Shown here one piece after another: positions 59,086 through 64,000 of a stretch of DNA of 64,000 bases; positions within the stretch are counted from its first letter, which is position 1; the number at the start of each line of letters is the position of its first letter. The stretch spans positions 34,842,055 through 34,906,054 of the forward strand of contig NC_057762.1 of the NCBI RefSeq assembly GCF_010389155.1. Direction: 5' to 3'. The notes under the pieces were generated by a model, which saw only the letters and a list, made by a program, of their open reading frames with translations, was not told the origin of the DNA and did no database searches. The stretch is from Erigeron canadensis. Taxonomy: Eukaryota; Streptophyta; Magnoliopsida; Asterales; Asteraceae. Position numbers and translations under genes: made by a program.

Positions 59086-59320
59086 AATATACTTTTATTA
59101 TATAAATTATTAAAATTAGATTGAATGCTAGTAGTACTTTTACATAGTTATACTTTCTTTTCCATCCAAATCATGCTAAATTGGTAAGAAAGTTTAAAAA
59201 TCCCTAACTTTTCCTATCAATTAATTTATTTTCTTTAAAAAGAAAACTCAAAAATAAATATTTAACATTATTTTCTATCATTTCATTTCTTATCCATTTA
59301 AAAAAAACCTCAAGAATGTT

Positions 59321-60051
59321 AGTATTTATTTACATTGATATATTTATTTACTATATTTTTTGGGCCAGTTAGCCTATCAAATAAATTTAGGCCCATATCA
59401 CAAATTCACATAACCTCTACATAATTTTATACATGTACATCGTCACATTAGGGATTTACAACCTCCTTTACAAGAAAACACTTAAGACATACTTTCTGGT
59501 TCGTTTTGTTTGATCAAAGAACCGCACAGCCTTTCGATCCGGAACAAGGAGGGGGTTTTGACCGATTCGTTGACGATTCCATATCGGTGTAAAGATTTGA
59601 GAAGCTTAATGCCACAAGATCGGAGGTGTTTGTGTTGGCGGTAGAGACAGCCCCAGAGTCGGCCACCTTAGGTATTTTGAGGGTGAAGAGAACATGTCCC
59701 AACTATTGGGGAGGATCTCTTTATATAGGACTAACTTATCTTAATTAAGGGATAAGTTAGGGTTTTAGGGTTTTTATGGGGATACCCTAATTATTTGGAT
59801 ACAAGATATGGTAGACATGTTTATGGGATTTACATGCCATATAATAAATATATTATAATAATAAAAGATAAGGAAACTTACATTTGCTTTAAAAGGAAGA
59901 AAATAAGAGATTTCCTCCATATTTGGCGGAGCTCCGTTCTGACGGATAAGCTCCGTTCCTGACGGAGGTGAGCTCCGTAATTCTGACAGAAAGCATCTTT
60001 TAAGTAGCAATTTCACAAACGGAGGTAGAGCTCCGGAGGGGTATATCATCA
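59321..60051 (-). mobile_element. LTR-like fragment with upstream polypurine tract
   Basis: On the minus strand a polypurine run (GACTGGGGGGC, 60052-60063) is followed by TGATGATATACCCC, which looks like a 3' LTR start at 60051. A TATA-like CCTATATAAAGAG lies near 59720, and GGAGCTCCGCC/ACGGAGCT repeats at 59925-60035. The part at 59321-59510 is duplicated at 58161-58380. The LTR 3' end and duplications are not clear. A 62-codon frame (59514-59702) inside has no known domain. Confidence 0.4.
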
Positions 60052-60063
60052 AGCCCCCCAGTC

Positions 60064-61079
60064 TAATAGGAGAGACTGTCAAGAGGTTGTCGTGTTAGAC
60101 TCCAAAAAATATCAACTGGCAGCGAATCCGAGTAAGCTCTCCGTCTTTGATGTCCTCCGTCCGGTATTATCTGTTCCGTCTTTGTCCTTTGGCCATTATA
60201 ACATTTGATTATCCGGCTTTTTCCTCTGTGATAATTATGGGAATTACCTCAATGTCATGGTTGGACTGATGATGATCTGTGGATGAGACTTTCATGTCCA
60301 TCGGGTTTGATGTTTTGTCATTGTTGGCTTTTGTCGTAGGTAGTCGTGGTATTCTTGCGGTTCCTTCAATTGTATTTCTCCCGGAGCTTCCTAGGTCACT
60401 TCAAAATCTATGTATTGTTTCCAAACTTATATCCCTGATAGTGGGTCTAAGCCTGTTACCTCGCTGTGATCAAGTAGGATGCTTTTTTACGTCGCCCAAG
60501 TGTATGTGTATGCTATGCCCATAGGTGATGAAGAAGCTTCATGTGTGAACTCAATGTTTTCCACAGTTGTGTCACTTTTTCTTTGGAAGGTACTGATGAT
60601 GGGATGGTGATGCTGTAGTATATAGATTCGGCCCCGCTGTTGGTGAAAAGGTTTTTTGCGGATATATATGGCTTGTGTGACGCTATTTAGGATAGATGCT
60701 GAGGCATAGTTGATCTGAGATTTTGTTGTTGAAGATAGTATAGCTGCGTTCTCCTTCGCAGAAAATCCGCATTAAGTAACATATTAATGTGGAAGCGTCG
60801 TCCAAAATATAATTGAAGTTTACTCTTCCGTTTATCTTTGCACAATAAAACTGTTTGTGCATATTTCTTCATATTTTCGCCATGTATAATCTGACCATCA
60901 TAGGTTGTTCCGGGAGTTTCTTACTTCAAAACATATATGCTATTCCGGATTACGTGACAGATGAATACTTTAAAACAACCCAACCAACGGCCTTAGAGTC
61001 TCTTTGCAAGTCATTGCGACGAATCTGTTACAGGGCTTCATTTTTTCTTTTCTTCTTCTTTTTTTTTTCTTTGTAATAC
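60064..61079. other. unassigned, possibly internal retroelement sequence
   Basis: It lies upstream of the polypurine tract when read on the minus strand, so it could be the inside of a decayed LTR element. No gag, protease, RT or integrase motif was recognised. Confidence 0.3.
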
Positions 61080-61590
61080 TTTTCGAATTTTCATTACGAT
61101 AAGTACTTGAAAGCTAGTCAATCTGTAATCGAGATGCTAAAAAAAGGTTGCAAAATTTAACAAATGGATTGCAGCCAATCAGTAGCGGATTAAGGTTTTT
61201 GGAGACCTCAAATGAGATCAATTTTTGGGGCTTAATTCATTATCATATAAGTTAAAGTATATAAAAACAAAAAAAAATGGTAGCTCGACTTTTTTTTATT
61301 AAACATGCAAATGTCGATACAAAAACCAATAAGGGTATTATTACAATGCAAATTATATAATGTACTTAGTTTAAAATCCAAACATTAAGTCTAGTATAAA
61401 AAATATTAAAACCTTGGAATATTGGAGGCTTAAAACGATCGCGTAATCTCATAGTCCATGTCTACAAGACTACTATAATGAGGAAATCAAGAAAGAAACG
61501 ACTGGAGCCTGGAGGAGTAGAGGAAGGAATGTGTAACTTCGACAGCCCAACCATGTACAAGGCCCAAGCCTAGTTAACCTAACTTGAACA
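61080..61590. repeat. dispersed repeat (as at 48.5-48.8 kb) split by a hAT-like end
   Basis: Sequence similar to 48540-48650 runs to about 61188. CAGTAGCGGATTAAGG begins a segment resembling the left part of the hAT-like element at 21241, including AATGAGATCAATTTT. Similarity to 48740-48810 resumes near 61460 (CTACAAGACTA, then AAGGCCCAAGCC). Confidence 0.5.
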
Positions 61591-62186
61591 TTGAGTCCAA
61601 TCTGTTCTAAAACCCTCCGTCTCGTCTCTTCCTTATCTTATCCCTACACTTTCCATCCAAAACAAATCAAAAATCCCTCCAATCTCAAACCAAAAAAATT
61701 GAAATCCCTCCACTGATTAATTACAAAATATACATTACCCATACGGGGTATATCAAACAAAAATCCTTCCATTCACCTTTATACCCTCTCTCTTACTCTC
61801 AAAACCTACCGGAGAAAAACCGCCGCCGCCGGAAAGTTAAACATCCTTCATCTCCTTTAATCTCTAACCCGAAAACCAAACCACTGCCGCAATCTTTCCA
61901 TCTGTTTTACCCCCTTCATCCCTCGATCCAGTCCCCCCCGTTATCCATCATTCAGGTACTCCAGAAAATAGAAGACAAATTACAAATCGTATCCGGCCAC
62001 CGGGATCTTAGCTTTCATTCGTCTCCGGCCACCGGGGAAAAAGAACTACCAGCCCCTATGCTTCAAGTTGCCGCCATCGGCCACCGGAAAAAACCCGACC
62101 TTTTTTTCTTGTAAGTTACTTCAAGCATATTATTATGTTATTTATTGTTAGTTTTTTTTATATAATATTAAAGTTTTATATATGTA
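61591..62186 (+). promoter_or_regulatory. possible 5' leader of a gene continuing past the window
   Basis: A C-rich, CT-rich and CCGCCG-containing stretch (61600-62110) ends in a good splice donor (TTCTTGTAAGTTAC at about 62112). It looks like a plant 5' UTR followed by a long intron. No coding exon was recognised up to 64000, so the call is weak. Confidence 0.25.
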
Positions 62187-62772
62187 TCTATTGACATCTA
62201 CCAATAAATTAAAACAGGATTGACATGTTCTTGAAACGACACTTGACATAATACTTGATCGACACATGTCCTTTTAATTTATTTATTTTGTTAAATTAGC
62301 TTTTTTTAGTTGTATATAAATTCAATTTTTTTTATTAGATTTAGAATTAAACTATAACTCTTGACTTAATAATAAAAAAAATAAATTATAACCTTATTTA
62401 ATTGATCGTTTTTTTAATAATAAATTTTTTTATTCTTCCTCAATTCTTCAACTCCTATTAATTATAATAATAAGTTATTAACATGAAAGATTTCAAATAT
62501 TTGAGTTTACGAACCGAAATCACAGGCCATTTGTCATCATCCACTATGCTACAAGTTTTGATTTTAATGTGTATTTACTTTATAGTAAATCCAAAACTCT
62601 AACTAAACATATAATATATTTACCATTACTGTTTATTATAATTTAGCTTCGATCATCGATTTCTATTAACCACAAATTATTTCATAATCACGAATCATGT
62701 ATGAGACATATTCAAATTTATTTATGATACATTCTATATAGCTACCGTACATCGTACGGGTATTAGGACTAA
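62187..62772 (+). mobile_element. Helitron, non-autonomous (family of the 4.8-kb copy)
   Basis: It starts TCTATTGACATCTACCAATA and ends CTAA followed by T. A perfect 6-bp hairpin CCGTAC/GTACGG (62745-62759) lies 9 bases before the terminus. It aligns along its length with 4813-5332. Confidence 0.72.
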
Positions 62773-64000
62773 TATAACTATATAAGTTATAGTTTTAGTG
62801 TTAATTTTTGATAATTTTACCCTTTTTTTTGGTAAGTATTATCTAAATCGTGGTATAAACGTGTAATTTAAGTCAGTATTGTTACCAAGTTTGTTATCTT
62901 TGAAGTGACAATAGCCAACTACAGCAAGCACAGCCCCTTCTTTTCTTTTTTTGCCGTCGTTTCTTTCTTTTATTTTTCACAGAATTATTTTTTGTTTTTT
63001 AAATATGTATCTTATGCATCATTATATATACCATAGAATTCTTGTTAATTGAGATTTATGTGGTTGAATATTAGTGTAAATGAAATTTATTCCTTCTGAT
63101 TGAAAGTTTTGTTCTATTTGTTTTATTTGTTTGTTTTTATTTGACTGTCCCCTATATATATATATATATATATATTCTTTTTTGTTAAATTTTTTTTTTT
63201 TTGAGATCAGTTGGAAATCCACATCTAAGTTATCTGTGGGAAAATTCATCACTAAAAAAATAATCTGTTGGTTACTTGTCGCTAAATTTTTGGATTTCCG
63301 GCCGAATTAAATCTTATTTTAAAAACTTTTTTGGCGCACTGTTGGCAGAAGCATTTGTAGGGAAAAAAAGTTTCCGACTAAAATGGGTCACCACGCTTGT
63401 TTTCCCGACGTCCAATGCATACGAATTTCTGATGAAAATTTCCATTTTGGTAGTGGTATCTATTTATCTACATTAAACTTATGGTGTTTGCTTTGTTTCT
63501 AGGTTGGGTTACAATAGCGCTAAAAAGGATACAATTTTTTCCCGACCATGATTTCTTTGTTTAATACTGACGGTAGACGGGAAAATGGTGGAAGGAACTC
63601 ACCAAATGCAGTGGATGGGAAAGTTTTGGTTAGTATTATCTCTCTTTCTTTTTAAAGATTATAACTATCGCTTTTCTAGATTATAAACTTGTTGACCAAA
63701 TAAATGTAATTAACACACTTAAATTGTGACTGCTGATTTACTTTTGGACTAACAATCGTATTGAAGATGTTTATTAGTCAAAAGAAAGATTTGTAAAATT
63801 ACGTGGTGAATTTAGTTAAGAAGATGACTAGAGTGCCGTGACATTGTACGTGGCAGGTCACTACGTTACATAATCATTTTGTCATAGGGTTACATTTATA
63901 TGCTATTATCCATAAATAAAATTATGCATGGTATTACATGTGACATAACTGGTAGGTAATGTAGAAGACATAGCCCGAAAAATAAAGGTTCCTACCTTAC
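62773..64000. other. unassigned end of window
   Basis: A TA run lies at 63155-63175. The 66-codon frame at 63276-63476 has no recognised domain. It could be intron or intergenic sequence. Confidence 0.35.

Noticed and set aside
1..64000. CRISPR array, operon or bacterial-type system
   Set aside because: No regularly spaced repeats. All genes have plant intron-exon structure and independent promoters.

Overview
This window is nuclear DNA from a higher plant, almost certainly a eudicot. It holds AT-rich intergenic DNA, GT-AG introns, TATA-type promoters and only plant gene families. Asteraceae is possible from the style of the repeats, but nothing here proves a family. Eight protein-coding genes are supported, spread through a dense layer of mobile-element remains.

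Layout. 0.2-2.0 kb (-): intronless ARIADNE-type RBR ubiquitin ligase, with a decayed copy of its C-terminal region about 4 kb away (5.75-6.03 kb). 9.07-11.6 kb (+): four-exon NRAMP3/4-type metal transporter with a SINE in intron 1. 16.4-18.5 kb (+): three-exon FRIGIDA-like protein. 23.8-29.8 kb (+): twelve-exon membrane-anchored aspartic protease whose 2.9-kb second intron carries a MITE nested inside a relative. 30.5-30.8 and 33.3-33.7 kb (-): two adjacent GASA/snakin-type peptide genes, both with non-standard cysteine patterns (8 and 10 instead of 12). 39.9-40.5 kb (-): GNAT acetyltransferase, probably plastid-targeted. 46.0-46.6 kb (-): classical arabinogalactan protein with its GPI signal in a separate small exon. 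52.1-53.6 kb (-): KAI2-type alpha/beta hydrolase (karrikin receptor), complete at 270 residues.

Mobile elements. Many have visible ends and target-site duplications (TSDs): a 5'-truncated LINE with a 15-bp TSD (44.3-45.4 kb); a second LINE tail (23.2 kb); tRNA-like SINEs (8.1, 10.2, 32.2 kb); a hAT MITE with a perfect 8-bp TSD (43.8 kb); hAT-like elements (21.2, 56.9 kb); Mutator-like elements with 9-bp TSDs (41.4, 54.7 kb) and a short MITE family with 9-bp TSDs (50.5, 50.7, 58.6 kb); a Harbinger MITE (12.6 kb); a solo LTR (36.0-37.5 kb); and several non-autonomous Helitron families, including a head-to-tail pair (48.85-49.94 kb). At 54.5-57.4 kb a Harbinger-type transposon has been invaded by a Mutator-like and a hAT-like element, giving a three-layer nest.

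The genes do not form a pathway; neighbours appear independent, as is usual in plants. I found no clearly new multi-gene system. The observations most worth following are the two unusual GASA peptides, the unexplained cargo of the long-TIR Mutator-like element, and a 67-bp-arm hairpin at 13.2 kb that could be a small-RNA precursor or a foldback element.
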